Below, piece by piece: positions 51,237 to 60,693 of a stretch of DNA of 64,000 bases; positions within the stretch are counted from its first letter, which is position 1, and each line of letters opens with the position of its first letter. The notes below the pieces were generated by a model. It saw nothing but the letters and a program-made list of their open reading frames with translations. It made no database searches and was not told where the DNA came from. The position numbers were made by a program, and so were the translations under genes. Source of the stretch: Aestuariivita sp. (lineage in GTDB: Bacteria > Pseudomonadota > Alphaproteobacteria > Rhodobacterales > Rhodobacteraceae); NCBI RefSeq assembly GCF_021404545.1, contig NZ_JAAWWD010000002.1, positions 166,870 through 230,869 on the forward strand, in the 5' to 3' direction.

Positions 51237-51865
51237 CTGATCCCTTCCCTGTCCTTTGCCACGCGGTAATAGGCCCACAAAAGCCGGGCGGCAACCGACC
51301 TCCATGGCCTCCAGTCCTCGGCCATGGCGCGCAGGTCGCGGTCGCGCGGACGCTCAGGCAGATCAAACAGGAGACGCGCGGCTTCCTGCAAGGCCAGATC
51401 GCCCGGGGCGAACACATCGGCACGGCCAAGGCTGAACATTGCATAGATTTCGGCCGTCCAGACACCGATGCCGGGCACCTCGGTCAGGGTCGCGATCACG
51501 TCCGGCGTAGGCATCTCGCGCAACGCCCGGTAGTTGATGCGCGCAGAACAAAGCGCGCGGGCGTAGCGGATTTTCTGCCTGCTCAGACCAACCGCGCGCA
51601 GATCCTCGTCGCTGGCCCACATGATTTTGCGCGGCCCGATCAACCCGGCGTCCTTCATCCGGCCCCAGATCGCTGTCGCAGACGCCACGCTGACCTGCTG
51701 GCTGACGATTGCGCTGAGCAGTTGCGCGAACCCGTCCGGTTTGAGGCGCAACGGCAACGGGCCGGTCTGCACCAGGGCGGCGGCCATCCGGTCGTCGCGC
51801 GCGGCCAGCCATGCGGCTCCTTCGGCGACGCAATCGGGCCCTTGGATAATGCGCCCTATCGACAT
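51233..51865 (-). CDS. DNA-3-methyladenine glycosylase (AlkA-like)
   Basis: 210 residues from ATG 51863-51865. The helix-hairpin-helix and catalytic Asp appear as EVPGIGVWTAEIYAMFSLGR then DVFAPGDLALQEA. The DGFAQLLSAIVSQQVSVASA motif is the usual N-terminal signature. It removes alkylated bases from DNA. The start overlaps the cobK stop by 10 bp. Confidence 0.92.
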   Translation of the reverse strand: MSIGRIIQGPDCVAEGAAWLAARDDRMAAALVQTGPLPLRLKPDGFAQLLSAIVSQQVSVASATAIWGRMKDAGLIGPRKIMWASDEDLRAVGLSRQKIRYARALCSARINYRALREMPTPDVIATLTEVPGIGVWTAEIYAMFSLGRADVFAPGDLALQEAARLLFDLPERPRDRDLRAMAEDWRPWRSVAARLLWAYYRVAKDREGIR

Positions 51866-52602
51866 GTCCGCTGAACCCAGGCCAAGGCATCTGCCACATG
51901 ATCCACGCAGGGCGCTCCGGTCGCGGGGGGCCGCTGCAACAGGATCACCGGCAAACCCAAGCGCCGCGCGGCAGCGAGCTTGGTGCGGCTGGGCTGCCCG
52001 CCGGAGTTTTTGCACACCAGGACGCTGATCCCCAGCTCGCGGAATGTGCGGAGCTCGTCCGAGACCGAAAATGGCCCAGATCCAGGAACATAGGTGACAT
52101 TCTTAAAGTCCGGTGGCGCCGGGGTCGCCGTAAGCCGCCGAACAAAGACATGGATGCCCTGCAACGCCGTGAACGGCCCGATCAGCGGACGCCCGATGGT
52201 GGCAAACACCCGTGCGCCGGTGCGTATCCGCGCCGCCGCAGCCGCCTCATCGGGCACTTCGGTCCAATGGTCCCCCGGTTCAGCCACCCAGGCCGGCCGG
52301 TCGATCTGCAGATATGGCACGCCCATCTCATGGCAGATTGCCCAGCTGCGCGCCGAGATCTGCGCGGCAAAGGGATGGGTCGCGTCCAGTACCGCCGTCA
52401 CGCCCTCCTGGCGCAAAAACGCCCGGAACCCTACCTCTCCGCCAAAGCCCCCATGACGGGTGACGACCGGCAATGGGCCAGACCAGTGCGCGGCATCGGC
52501 CAGTGAGGCCGTGACGCGCAATGACCCCTGCGCCAGCGACGCGGCAACCGCGCGCCCCTCGCCAGACCCGGCCAGAAGCAACAGATGGGGCGGAGTACTC
52601 AT
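51856..52602 (-). CDS. cobK: Precorrin-6A/cobalt-precorrin-6A reductase
   Basis: 248 residues from ATG 52600-52602. LLLLAGSGEGRAVAASLAQ (nucleotide binding), VLDATHPFAAQISARSWAIC and the VCKNSGGQPSRTKLAAARRL motif are typical of CobK/CbiJ. It reduces precorrin-6A in cobalamin synthesis. No other cob genes are in the window, so it is a detached member of the pathway. Confidence 0.92.
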   Translation of the reverse strand: MSTPPHLLLLAGSGEGRAVAASLAQGSLRVTASLADAAHWSGPLPVVTRHGGFGGEVGFRAFLRQEGVTAVLDATHPFAAQISARSWAICHEMGVPYLQIDRPAWVAEPGDHWTEVPDEAAAAARIRTGARVFATIGRPLIGPFTALQGIHVFVRRLTATPAPPDFKNVTYVPGSGPFSVSDELRTFRELGISVLVCKNSGGQPSRTKLAAARRLGLPVILLQRPPATGAPCVDHVADALAWVQRTCR

Positions 52603-52678
52603 CCGCCGGACTGTTACGCGGCGCGCTGTCACACGCAAGCGGGTTGTACAGGGCGATGTTCGGGTTTACTCCGTTCAC

Positions 52679-53902
52679 ATGACAATGATCGACGATAGCA
52701 AAGCCAAACGCAACGTGGCCGTACTGGTGGCGGCTCAGGCCTTTCTTGGCAGTCAGATCACGATGATCTTTGTGATTGGCGGGCTGGCAGGCCAGCAGCT
52801 CAGCCCGATCGCCTGTCTGGCCACCCTGCCGATTTCGCTGATCGTATTCGGGTCGATGACCACCGCGCCCTGGCTCAGCCAGCTGATGCAGAAATGGGGC
52901 CGTCGGACGGGCTTTTTCGTGGGCGCGCTCGGCGGTCTGGCGGGGGCTGCGGTGTCGGCCTATGCGCTGACGCTGGAGAGTTTCTGGCTTTTTGTCGCGG
53001 GCAGTTACCTGACCGGTATCTATATGTCGGCGCAGGGATTTTACCGGTTTGCCGCCGCCGATACGGCATCTGACGCGTTCCGGCCGAAGGCGATTTCCTA
53101 TGTGATGGCGGGCGGGCTTTTGTCGGCGATCATCGGCCCGCAGCTGGTCTCGGTCATCTCGGGCAATTCGGCCGACGCCACGGTGATGCGGTTCTTCCCT
53201 GTCTATCTGGCGGCGATGGGTCTGAACGTCGTTGGCATGATGTTGTTTTTCTTTCTGGATATCCCCAAACCCCCCAAACCCGTCGCAGGTGATCCGTCGG
53301 GGCGGTCGCGCTGGGAGCTGCTGACCACACCACGCATCGGCGTGGCGGTGATCTGTGCGATGGTGTCCTATGCGCTGATGAACCTGGTGATGACATCGAC
53401 GCCGCTGGCGGTTGTCGGCTGCGGGTTTGGCGTGACCGATGCGTCGAACGTGGTCACCGCCCATGTGCTGGCGATGTTCGGTCCGTCGTTTTTCACCGGT
53501 CATCTGATCGCGCGCTTCGGGGCTGAGCGGATCGTGGGCACCGGGCTTGCCATTCTGGGCGCCGCTGGCGTCGTGGCGCTGAACGGTGTGGATCTGGGCA
53601 ATTTCTTTATCGCATTGATCCTGTTGGGGGTCGGCTGGAATTTCGGCTTTATCGGCGCCACGAGCATGCTGGCGAGCTCGCATGACCCGCATGAGCGGGG
53701 GCGTGTTCAAGGCATGAACGACCTGATCGTCTTTGGCGGCGTGACGGTTGCCTCGCTGGCTTCGGGGGGATTGATGAACTGTTCGGGCAGTACGGCGGTC
53801 GAGGGCTGGACGGCGGTCAATCTCGCCATGGTGCCGCTGTTGACGCTGGCGGGTGGATCGCTGATCTGGTTGATGATGCGTCCGAAATCGGCAGAGGCCT
53901 GA
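52679..53902 (+). CDS. MFS transporter
   Basis: 407 residues from ATG 52679. About twelve membrane helices run with MFS-type loops (LMQKWGRRTGFFVGALGGLA; FRPKAISYVMAGGLLSAIIG; SSHDPHERGRVQGMNDLIVF). It starts with a short cytoplasmic stretch DDSKAKRNVAV. No ribosome site is clear. The substrate cannot be told. It lies divergent to cobK, with only 76 bp between the starts. Confidence 0.9.
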   Translation: MTMIDDSKAKRNVAVLVAAQAFLGSQITMIFVIGGLAGQQLSPIACLATLPISLIVFGSMTTAPWLSQLMQKWGRRTGFFVGALGGLAGAAVSAYALTLESFWLFVAGSYLTGIYMSAQGFYRFAAADTASDAFRPKAISYVMAGGLLSAIIGPQLVSVISGNSADATVMRFFPVYLAAMGLNVVGMMLFFFLDIPKPPKPVAGDPSGRSRWELLTTPRIGVAVICAMVSYALMNLVMTSTPLAVVGCGFGVTDASNVVTAHVLAMFGPSFFTGHLIARFGAERIVGTGLAILGAAGVVALNGVDLGNFFIALILLGVGWNFGFIGATSMLASSHDPHERGRVQGMNDLIVFGGVTVASLASGGLMNCSGSTAVEGWTAVNLAMVPLLTLAGGSLIWLMMRPKSAEA

Positions 53903-53955
53903 GCCCGGCGGCACAGCGCGGAATTTTTTTCCGTATTTTGAAAGAGAAGAAAGTC

Positions 53956-54720
53956 CTACCAGCGCCCGGTGGTCGCCCGCGCGATCAGGCTCAGACGTTT
54001 GCGCGCAGGGCTTTGTCCGAGGCGGCCTTCCGCCACGGCAGAGGGGTCCGCGCGCGCCTGGCGCAGGATTGGCCCGGCTTCCCATGCCGCCAGAAGCGCC
54101 GGGCGGGCCATGGGTGAAACCGCGGATCGGTCTGCGCGGGCGCGGCCGAGCCGTTCCAGTCCCGTCCCGGCAAGGGATCGCACGCCCTTTGCCGTGCCAT
54201 CCAAGAGCGGAATGCGCCCGCGCGCTTCCAGTTCGGGGATCGCGCGCAGCCAGTTGGCCAGCCCCTGCGCATAGGCCAGATCGCGGATCGTCCGCTCTTG
54301 CGCGGGGCCCAGTGAGGTTACGGCGGCCCAAAGCAGCGTCCCGGCTGTCTGATCGAGATAGGCCTCGAAATTGGCGGCATCCTCGAACGGGTTCTTGTAT
54401 ATATCCCAGCGCCTTGCGGCGACAGTTTCATCCAGTTTTCTGGCCGTTTGCGCATCAATCGCCTCGGCCAGAGGGGTCGTCACTTCGTGCCTGCGCACCG
54501 GCTGGCCGCTCGCAATCTCCTCCAGCGCATCGCGCCACCATTGCAGGCGCATCTCGGCGATGATGCTTTCTTGGGTCAGCCAGGGCGCGCGCGCCACTTC
54601 GAGATTGAAGGCATAGAGTGGAAACAGGACCGCCCGCGCGGCGGGCGGCGCGGCCATGGTCGCCAGAAACCGATCCGGATCGCCCCGCTCCACAAGGGCT
54701 GCGCAGGCGGCGACGGTCAT
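53956..54720 (-). CDS. Squalene/phytoene synthase-family protein
   Basis: 254 residues. LFPLYAFNLEVARAPWLTQE and EMRLQWWRDALEEIASGQPV match the family core, followed by the LAYAQGLANWLRAIPELEAR segment. It lacks the classic aspartate-rich DxxxD motifs of an active prenyltransferase, as do the NDUFAF6-like members, so catalysis is doubtful. It overlaps the methyltransferase by 4 bp and ends the cimA operon. Confidence 0.82.
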   Translation of the reverse strand: MTVAACAALVERGDPDRFLATMAAPPAARAVLFPLYAFNLEVARAPWLTQESIIAEMRLQWWRDALEEIASGQPVRRHEVTTPLAEAIDAQTARKLDETVAARRWDIYKNPFEDAANFEAYLDQTAGTLLWAAVTSLGPAQERTIRDLAYAQGLANWLRAIPELEARGRIPLLDGTAKGVRSLAGTGLERLGRARADRSAVSPMARPALLAAWEAGPILRQARADPSAVAEGRLGQSPARKRLSLIARATTGRW

Positions 54721-55427
54721 TCCGGCACGGCCACGACTTGGAGATAGCCATATTCATTGCCATGGGCGTGCCAGAGATCGATCTCGGATTGTTCCGCGTC
54801 GAGCGCCGCTGTCAGCTCGGCATCCGGCTCCGTGCCGCGCAATCGGTCGATGCGCGCCTGCACCGGTTGATAATAGGTCGCCCAGGCCGCCTGCGGCAAA
54901 TAGCGATGGGCCAACACGGTAAATCCCGCCGCCCGGGTATCGGCCAGCACACCGTTCTGGTCCTGCATCGCCTCATACTGCGCCCAATGGGCCAGTGCCG
55001 CATCGCTGCGTGGCTGGCCGGTCCAGCAAAGCTCTGAATAAATCACGGCGCACTCGTCGGTCAGGTGATCGCGCCAGCCCTGAAGACCCGCGCGCACCCC
55101 CAGAAAATAGAGCGCCCCGGCCGTCCAGATCAGATCGAAGCGGCCGTCGGGCCGCGCCATGTCATCGGTACCCGCCCGCACCCTGGGATCGTCAGCATGG
55201 CGCGCCCGGACCCGATCGATGAAAGGCGCGTGGGTGTCGAGCGCAAGGATCCGCGCCTGGGGCCGATGTGCCAGAAGCCCCGGAATATCAGCTCCCGGAC
55301 CGCAGCCTGCGTCCAGGATGCGCGGGGCCCGCGGCAGTGTCAGGTGCGACAGTGCCCAGTTCAGGCTTTCGTCATCGCCCGGACCTTCGCGGGGCAAATC
55401 GCTGTGGATCACAAAGAAAGCCGTCAT
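54717..55427 (-). CDS. Class I SAM-dependent methyltransferase
   Basis: 236 residues. The SAM motif LDAGCGPGADIPGLLAHRPQ and acidic ILALDTH are clear, and FDLIWTAGALYFLGV is motif II-like. The family includes trans-aconitate methyltransferase-like enzymes. The substrate is unknown. It overlaps both cimA and the squalene/phytoene synthase-like gene by 4 bp. Confidence 0.88.
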   Translation of the reverse strand: MTAFFVIHSDLPREGPGDDESLNWALSHLTLPRAPRILDAGCGPGADIPGLLAHRPQARILALDTHAPFIDRVRARHADDPRVRAGTDDMARPDGRFDLIWTAGALYFLGVRAGLQGWRDHLTDECAVIYSELCWTGQPRSDAALAHWAQYEAMQDQNGVLADTRAAGFTVLAHRYLPQAAWATYYQPVQARIDRLRGTEPDAELTAALDAEQSEIDLWHAHGNEYGYLQVVAVPE

Positions 55428-57037
55428 GTCATGTCCCGGATCAGTTTCCAGCGGATGGCGTCCAGCAGGGCCTCGAAGGATGCATCCACGATATTGGCAC
55501 TGACCCCCACGGTGGACCAGCGCCGCCCCTGGCCGTCTTCGCTGTCGATGATAACGCGGGTCACCGCCTCGGTCCCGCCTTGAGTGATGCGTACCTTGAA
55601 ATCCACCAGCCGCATGTCGTCGATCCGGTCGGAATAGCGGCCCAGATCCTTGGCCAGCGCCTTGGCCAGCGCGTTCACCGGGCCACGATCGCTGCCCGCT
55701 TGATCGAGCGATTCGCTGACCGAGAGCTTTTTCTCGCCATCGACCTTCACCACCACCACCGCCTCCGACAGGCTGACCATGCGGTTGTACTTGTTCTTGC
55801 GCCTTTCGACCGTGACCTTATAGCGTTTGACCTCGAAGAACTCCGGCAAGCTGCCCAGGTCATCGCGCGCCAGGAGCTCGAACGAGGCCTGCGCGGTATC
55901 GTAGGAATAGCCCTTGTCCTCGCGCGTTTTGATCCGGTCGAGAATGCGCCCCAGCGCCGGATCGCCCGGAGCGACATCCAGCCCCGCATCGGCCAGACGT
56001 TTGCGCAGGTTCGACTGCCCGGCCTGGTTCGACATTGGAATGATGCGCGCATTGCCGACGGTTTCGGGCGCGATATGCTCATAGGTGGCAGGGTTTTTGA
56101 GGATCGCGCTGGCATGCAGCCCGGCTTTGTGGGCAAAGGCCGAGGCGCCGACATAGGGCGCCTGCTTCATCGGCACCCGGTTGAGGATGTCGTCCAGCAT
56201 CCGGCTGATCCGGGTCAGCCCGGCGAGCGCATCATGTGTGACGCCGGTTTCGAACCGGTCTTTATAGGGCGCCTTGAGCAGCAGGGTCGGGATGATCGAG
56301 GTCAGATTGGCATTGCCACACCGTTCGCCAAGCCCGTTGAGCGTCCCCTGGATCTGCCGCGCACCGGCATCGACGGCGGCCAGACTGCCGGCGACCGCGT
56401 TTTCAGTGTCGTTATGGGTGTGGATGCCCAAGCGGTCGCCGGGGATGCCGGCGGCGATCACCTCGGACGTGATCCGATGGATCTCATGCGGGAGCGTGCC
56501 GCCATTGGTATCGCACAGAACCACCCAGCGGGCACCGGCCTCAAGGGCTGTGCGCAAACAGCTCAGCGCATAGCCGGGCTCGGCCCCGTAGCCGTCGAAG
56601 AAATGCTCGGCATCAAAGAGAGCCTCGCGCCCCTGCCCCGCAACATGCGCGATGGAGGCACCGATATTGTCGAGGTTTTCGTCATTGGTGATGCCCAGAG
56701 CTTCGGCCACGTGGAAGACATGGGTCTTGCCAACCAGACAGATGGCCGGTGTGCCTGCATTCATCACCGCGGCCAGAACATCGTCGTTTTCCGCCGAACG
56801 GCCCGCGCGTTTGGTCATGCCGAAAGCGGTCATTTTCGCACGGGTCCGGGGCGCCATATCAAAGAACGCGCTGTCGGTGGGGTTGGCACCGGGCCAGCCG
56901 CCTTCGATGTGGTCGACGCCCAGCTCGTCCAGCGCATCGGCGATCTGGTGTTTTTCATCCGTCGAGAACTGCACCCCCTGGGTCTGCTGGCCGTCCCGCA
57001 GGGTGGTGTCATAGAGATAGAGGCGCTCGCGGGTCAT
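55424..57037 (-). CDS. cimA: Citramalate synthase
   Basis: 537 residues from ATG at 57035-57037. The TIM-barrel domain opens LYLYDTTLRDGQQTQGVQFS, with metal-binding GIHTHNDTENAVAGSLAAVD. A C-terminal regulatory (LeuA dimer-like) domain starts near residue 370. It joins pyruvate with acetyl-CoA, an alternative route to isoleucine. The GQQTQG variant, and the length of ~530, separate it from LeuA and homocitrate synthase. Confidence 0.93.
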   Translation of the reverse strand: MTRERLYLYDTTLRDGQQTQGVQFSTDEKHQIADALDELGVDHIEGGWPGANPTDSAFFDMAPRTRAKMTAFGMTKRAGRSAENDDVLAAVMNAGTPAICLVGKTHVFHVAEALGITNDENLDNIGASIAHVAGQGREALFDAEHFFDGYGAEPGYALSCLRTALEAGARWVVLCDTNGGTLPHEIHRITSEVIAAGIPGDRLGIHTHNDTENAVAGSLAAVDAGARQIQGTLNGLGERCGNANLTSIIPTLLLKAPYKDRFETGVTHDALAGLTRISRMLDDILNRVPMKQAPYVGASAFAHKAGLHASAILKNPATYEHIAPETVGNARIIPMSNQAGQSNLRKRLADAGLDVAPGDPALGRILDRIKTREDKGYSYDTAQASFELLARDDLGSLPEFFEVKRYKVTVERRKNKYNRMVSLSEAVVVVKVDGEKKLSVSESLDQAGSDRGPVNALAKALAKDLGRYSDRIDDMRLVDFKVRITQGGTEAVTRVIIDSEDGQGRRWSTVGVSANIVDASFEALLDAIRWKLIRDMT

Positions 57038-57076
57038 GGCACGCCCCTGTTCTGATTTGGGTCTGTCGGCAGATGC

Positions 57077-57094
57077 GGTGGGACAAGTCCCACC
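57077..57094. repeat. Hairpin GGTGGGAC-AA-GTCCCACC
   Basis: Perfect 8-bp palindrome with a 2-nt centre, followed by CTACGGG. This form resembles the REP-like sequence (GTGGGAC...GTCCCAC) that often occurs in Rhodobacterales intergenic regions. Confidence 0.6.
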
Positions 57095-57207
57095 CTACGG
57101 GAGGGACCGCGCCTTGCGCCCGACGCGCCGATGGTGGGGTTCTCCCCGACCGGGTCTTGACCGCCCGGTGCATTTGATCCTTGTCGGTTGTGGATCGAAA
57201 GCGCAAA

Positions 57208-57270
57208 GGGCAGCCCCCGGCCGCGGGTGGGGGTGAAGCCCCCGCCCATGGGGGCGGTCGGGGGCTGCCC
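57208..57270. terminator. Long GC-rich hairpin, cysS terminator candidate
   Basis: GGGCAGCCCCC (57208-57218) pairs perfectly with GGGGGCTGCCC (57260-57270). The interior has further pairing between CCCCCGCCC and its surroundings. There is no T-run, so it may act as a structural 3' end or REP-type element. It sits about 100 bp past the cysS stop. Confidence 0.5.
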
Positions 57271-57368
57271 GGGGTGCCCCCGGGCAAGGTGGCCACGGCC
57301 CATTCGCCCGTTAGGCAAGAGGCTATCAGCGCTGTTCATACGCTCAAAAGATGTCGCTACACGGGCTG

Positions 57369-58760
57369 TCATTCGAGCAGCTCCGCGAGCTTCGAGGCAT
57401 TAAAACCTGCCGTTCTTTTGGCGAGCGCTCCTTGACCAACACTCTGTTTGGTCGCTTGCAGTTCGATTCCCGCTTGCTGGGCTTGCTCGCGCAAAGCGTC
57501 TGCTTGCTCATATTCGCGCGCCCCCCGAAGCTCTGCATATCTCCTCGCAAGTTTCAAGAGCTGTTGGGATACCTCTTCGCTTTCGGCACCCCAACCCATG
57601 GTTCCCGTCGTCGGCACGAAATCGAACAATCCCATGAGTCTTGCACTCGCCAACAGTTTTGCTCCGTCGTCGGCGTTTTTTAGTTCATGGAGCCTTGCGA
57701 TGGCTTTGGGCGTGTTCAGATCATCGGCGAGGGCAAGAAGAACCTGCTCATCGGGCGCGGCAGCTTCGACGCCTTCGACAGCTTCCAGAAAACCCAGAAG
57801 TGTTTGATTTGCCTCCTTTGCCTTCTTCTCGGTCCAGTCCATCGGCTTGCGGTAATGCGTGCTCAGGAACACAAACCGGATCACCTCGCCCGGCACGCCC
57901 TGATCCAGCAGATCCCGCACGGTAAAGAAATTGCCCAGAGATTTGGACATCTTCTTGCCCTCGACCTGCAACATCTCATTATGCAGCCAGACCCGTGCAA
58001 ACCCACCCTCGGGGTGTGCGCAGCAGGACTGCGCAATCTCATTCTCATGATGCGGGAACATCAGATCGTTGCCGCCGCCATGGATGTCGAAGCTGTCGCC
58101 CAGCAGTTCATAGGCCATGGCCGAGCATTCGATATGCCAGCCCGGACGACCGCGCCCCCAGGGGCTGTCCCAGCCCGGCAGATCGTCCGAGGACGGCTTC
58201 CACAGCACGAAATCCATCGGGTTGCGCTTGTAGGGCGCCACCTCGACCCGCGCGCCCGCGATCATGTCATCGACCGACCGGCCCGAGAGCTTGCCATACT
58301 CGGTAAAGCTCTCGACCGCGAACAGAACGTGACCCTGGGCCTCGTAAGCGTGCCCCTTGGCAATCAGATCCGCGATCATCGCGACCATCTGCGGGATATA
58401 CTCCGTCGCGCGGGGCATGTGATCGGGCGGCAAGGCGCCCAAGGCCCCCATATCGTCCAGAAACCACTCGATCGTCTCGGAGGTGATCTCCGAGATTTCG
58501 CGGCCGGTCTCGGTGGCGCGCGCGTTGATCTTGTCCTCGACATCCGTGAAGTTGCGCACATAGGTGACGTGATCGGGGCCATAGACATGGCGCAAAAGGC
58601 GATAGAGCACGTCAAACACCACGACGGGTCGCGCATTGCCCAGATGCGCGCGATCATAGACCGTGGGACCGCAGACATACATGCGCAGGTTTTGCGGATC
58701 GAGGGGTTTGAACACCTCTTTTGTCCGGGTCCGGGTATTGGTCAGTTTGATCTCGACCAT
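57369..58760 (-). CDS. cysS: Cysteinyl-tRNA synthetase
   Basis: 463 residues from ATG 58758-58760, with AAGGAG upstream; a 15-codon longer start is rejected. The HIGH-type motif is HLGNAR after CGPTVYD, KMSKS is present (KKMSKSLGN), and Zn ligands Cys, Cys (IECSAMA), and HHENE are in place. The 3' third of the gene (below about 57,860) looks less GC-biased than the rest, hinting at recombination. It is essential for charging tRNA-Cys. Confidence 0.95.
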   Translation of the reverse strand: MVEIKLTNTRTRTKEVFKPLDPQNLRMYVCGPTVYDRAHLGNARPVVVFDVLYRLLRHVYGPDHVTYVRNFTDVEDKINARATETGREISEITSETIEWFLDDMGALGALPPDHMPRATEYIPQMVAMIADLIAKGHAYEAQGHVLFAVESFTEYGKLSGRSVDDMIAGARVEVAPYKRNPMDFVLWKPSSDDLPGWDSPWGRGRPGWHIECSAMAYELLGDSFDIHGGGNDLMFPHHENEIAQSCCAHPEGGFARVWLHNEMLQVEGKKMSKSLGNFFTVRDLLDQGVPGEVIRFVFLSTHYRKPMDWTEKKAKEANQTLLGFLEAVEGVEAAAPDEQVLLALADDLNTPKAIARLHELKNADDGAKLLASARLMGLFDFVPTTGTMGWGAESEEVSQQLLKLARRYAELRGAREYEQADALREQAQQAGIELQATKQSVGQGALAKRTAGFNASKLAELLE

Positions 58761-59255
58761 GTTGCAAGGCTCCTTTTTTGGGCGCATGTGGCGCGGGCCT
58801 AGCAAGTCTCGTCAGTCAAGGAAATAAGAGAAACCGGCCCGCTGAGTGTTTCAGCAGGGAATGCAGCACGTCATGAGGCAGGTCCGGTTCGACATGCAAA
58901 GGGTCTAGCACGTCTCGGAGGCCAGGCCAAGCATCACCGGCGCGGCGTCTGAACAGACCAGAGAACGCTTCCGCATTCGCGCAGGTTGTCCCCGGGCGGG
59001 ACGGGCTGAGATGGCGGGGACGGAAGGATGCACTCAACATGCCATCCGGTGGTCGCTGCGATGCTGTCGGGTTGGGACCGCTTCGATGTCGTTGCGCGAA
59101 AGGTCTTCCCGCGCCGGGCCCTCGGTTTCCGGGCCATCCAGGGGGGTCTTGAGCTGCGGCGCCCCGCAAGGGCTGCGGCCGGTCCCGCACTCCGATTGCG
59201 GCCTCGATCGGAGGCGCGCCATTGCAACGCGACGCGGCCCACCTAGGTCTGGGAG
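58761..59255. other. Divergent intergenic region, no gene seen
   Basis: About 495 bp between the cysS start (minus) and the ABC1 kinase start (plus). Frames here are Arg/Pro-rich shadows (such as 58816-59280 minus) without ribosome sites. It must contain both promoters. I see no tRNA or repeat. Confidence 0.5.
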
Positions 59256-60581
59256 ATGACAGACCGCCCCCCATCCGCACGCGCCATGCCCGTTCCCGCA
59301 GGCCGTCTGGCCCGCATGGGCCGCCTTGGATCGCTGACGGCCGGGGTTGCGGGTAACATGGCTGTCAACGGCATCGCCCAGATCGGTCAGGGGCAACGCC
59401 CTTCGATGCGCGATCTGCTGCTGACGCCGCGCAATGTCGAACGGGTGGCCGACCAACTGGCCAGGATGCGCGGCGCGGCCATGAAAATCGGGCAGCTGAT
59501 GTCGATGGATACCGGCGATGTGCTCCCGCCCGAACTGACCGAGATCCTGCGCCGCCTGCGCGATGACGCGCATTTCATGCCGCCCGCGCAATTGAAACGG
59601 GTGCTCGGCGCCAACTGGCCCAAAGGATGGCTCGGCGCCTTTGACCGGTTCGATGTGCGCCCCGTCGCGGCCGCCTCCATCGGGCAGGTGCACCGGGCCC
59701 GGCTCAGGGACGGGCGCGATCTTGCAATCAAGGTGCAGTACCCCGGCGTTGCCAAAAGCATCGACAGCGATGTGGCCAATGTCGGTGTGCTGTTGCGTAT
59801 GTCCGGCCTGATGCCCAAGGGATTCGATCTGGCACCGTATCTTGAAGAGGCCCGCAAACAGCTTCACGACGAAACCGATTATGCCCGTGAGGGGGCGCAG
59901 CTGTCGCGGTTCGGTGAGCTGCTGAGTGAGGCGCCGCAATTCGTGGTCCCGGCCTTGCATGCGGACTGGACCACGCCGAATATTCTGGCCATGACCTATG
60001 TCAGCGCCATCCCCATCGAAGAGGCTGCGGATGCTCCTCACTCCGTGCGCAACCGGATCGCGACCCACCTGATCGAGCTAACCCTCAACGAGCTCTTTTG
60101 CTTTGGTCTGATGCAAACGGATCCGAATTTTGCCAATTACCTCTATGATCCGGCCACGCAGCAGATCGTGTTGCTGGATTTCGGCGCGACCCGCCCGCTC
60201 GATCCGGTGATTGTCGCCCGGTATCGCCACTTGATGCGCGCAGGCCTTGCCGGGGATCGCGAGGCACTGGAGCAGAGCGCGGTCGAGATCGGCATCATCG
60301 GGGCGCAGACAGAGGACAGGCATCGCAACCAGTTGATCGCGATGATCCAAGAAAGCTTTGGTGCGCTGACGGACAGCCCGCGATACGATTTCGCCGACCC
60401 GTCCCTGTCACGGCGGATGCAGGCCCAGGGCATGGCCCTTGCCGAAGACGGCTATGTCCCTCCGCCGCTGCCGATCGATGTCCTGCTGGTGCAGCGCAAA
60501 CTGGGCGGGGTGTTTTTGTTGGCTGCCCGGCTTGGCGCGCAGGTGGATGTGGCCGATATCTTGGAGAGATACACTGCCTGA
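59256..60581 (+). CDS. ABC1/UbiB-family atypical kinase
   Basis: 441 residues from ATG 59256. The KxGQ motif is AAMKIGQLMSMD. The alanine-rich loop ASIGQVHRARL, a Lys in DLAIKVQYPG, the catalytic MQTDPNFANYLYD and the DFG motif LLDFGATRPL are all present. The family (COQ8/UbiB/ADCK) supports ubiquinone synthesis; this compact form is closest to the cytosolic ABC1 members. It stands alone upstream of the UspA pair. Confidence 0.92.
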   Translation: MTDRPPSARAMPVPAGRLARMGRLGSLTAGVAGNMAVNGIAQIGQGQRPSMRDLLLTPRNVERVADQLARMRGAAMKIGQLMSMDTGDVLPPELTEILRRLRDDAHFMPPAQLKRVLGANWPKGWLGAFDRFDVRPVAAASIGQVHRARLRDGRDLAIKVQYPGVAKSIDSDVANVGVLLRMSGLMPKGFDLAPYLEEARKQLHDETDYAREGAQLSRFGELLSEAPQFVVPALHADWTTPNILAMTYVSAIPIEEAADAPHSVRNRIATHLIELTLNELFCFGLMQTDPNFANYLYDPATQQIVLLDFGATRPLDPVIVARYRHLMRAGLAGDREALEQSAVEIGIIGAQTEDRHRNQLIAMIQESFGALTDSPRYDFADPSLSRRMQAQGMALAEDGYVPPPLPIDVLLVQRKLGGVFLLAARLGAQVDVADILERYTA

Positions 60582-60693
60582 TCGGCGCGCGGGAGAGGCC
60601 CGGCAGCCGATCTGGATCGCGCGCGCCAAGGCAGGCACGGCGCAGGTTTGCCCCCGCCCTGAACGTGGTCAGCAACGGTTGGACGTGGCGCCG

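Larger units (their letters stand above)
57038..57368. other. Intergenic region with GC-rich palindromes, cysS-cimA gap
   Basis: 331 bp between the end of cysS and the start of cimA on the minus strand. No gene is present. It holds the GGTGGGAC hairpin and the long GC-rich hairpin listed separately; these may terminate cysS transcription and leave the cimA promoter near 57060. Confidence 0.6.

Noticed and set aside
55268..57055. Long forward frame (595 residues)
   Set aside because: Antisense to cimA and the methyltransferase, both clear; a shadow.
58816..59280. Reverse-strand frame of 154 residues in the cysS-ABC1 gap
   Set aside because: Overlaps the ABC1 kinase start, Arg/Pro-rich, no family features.
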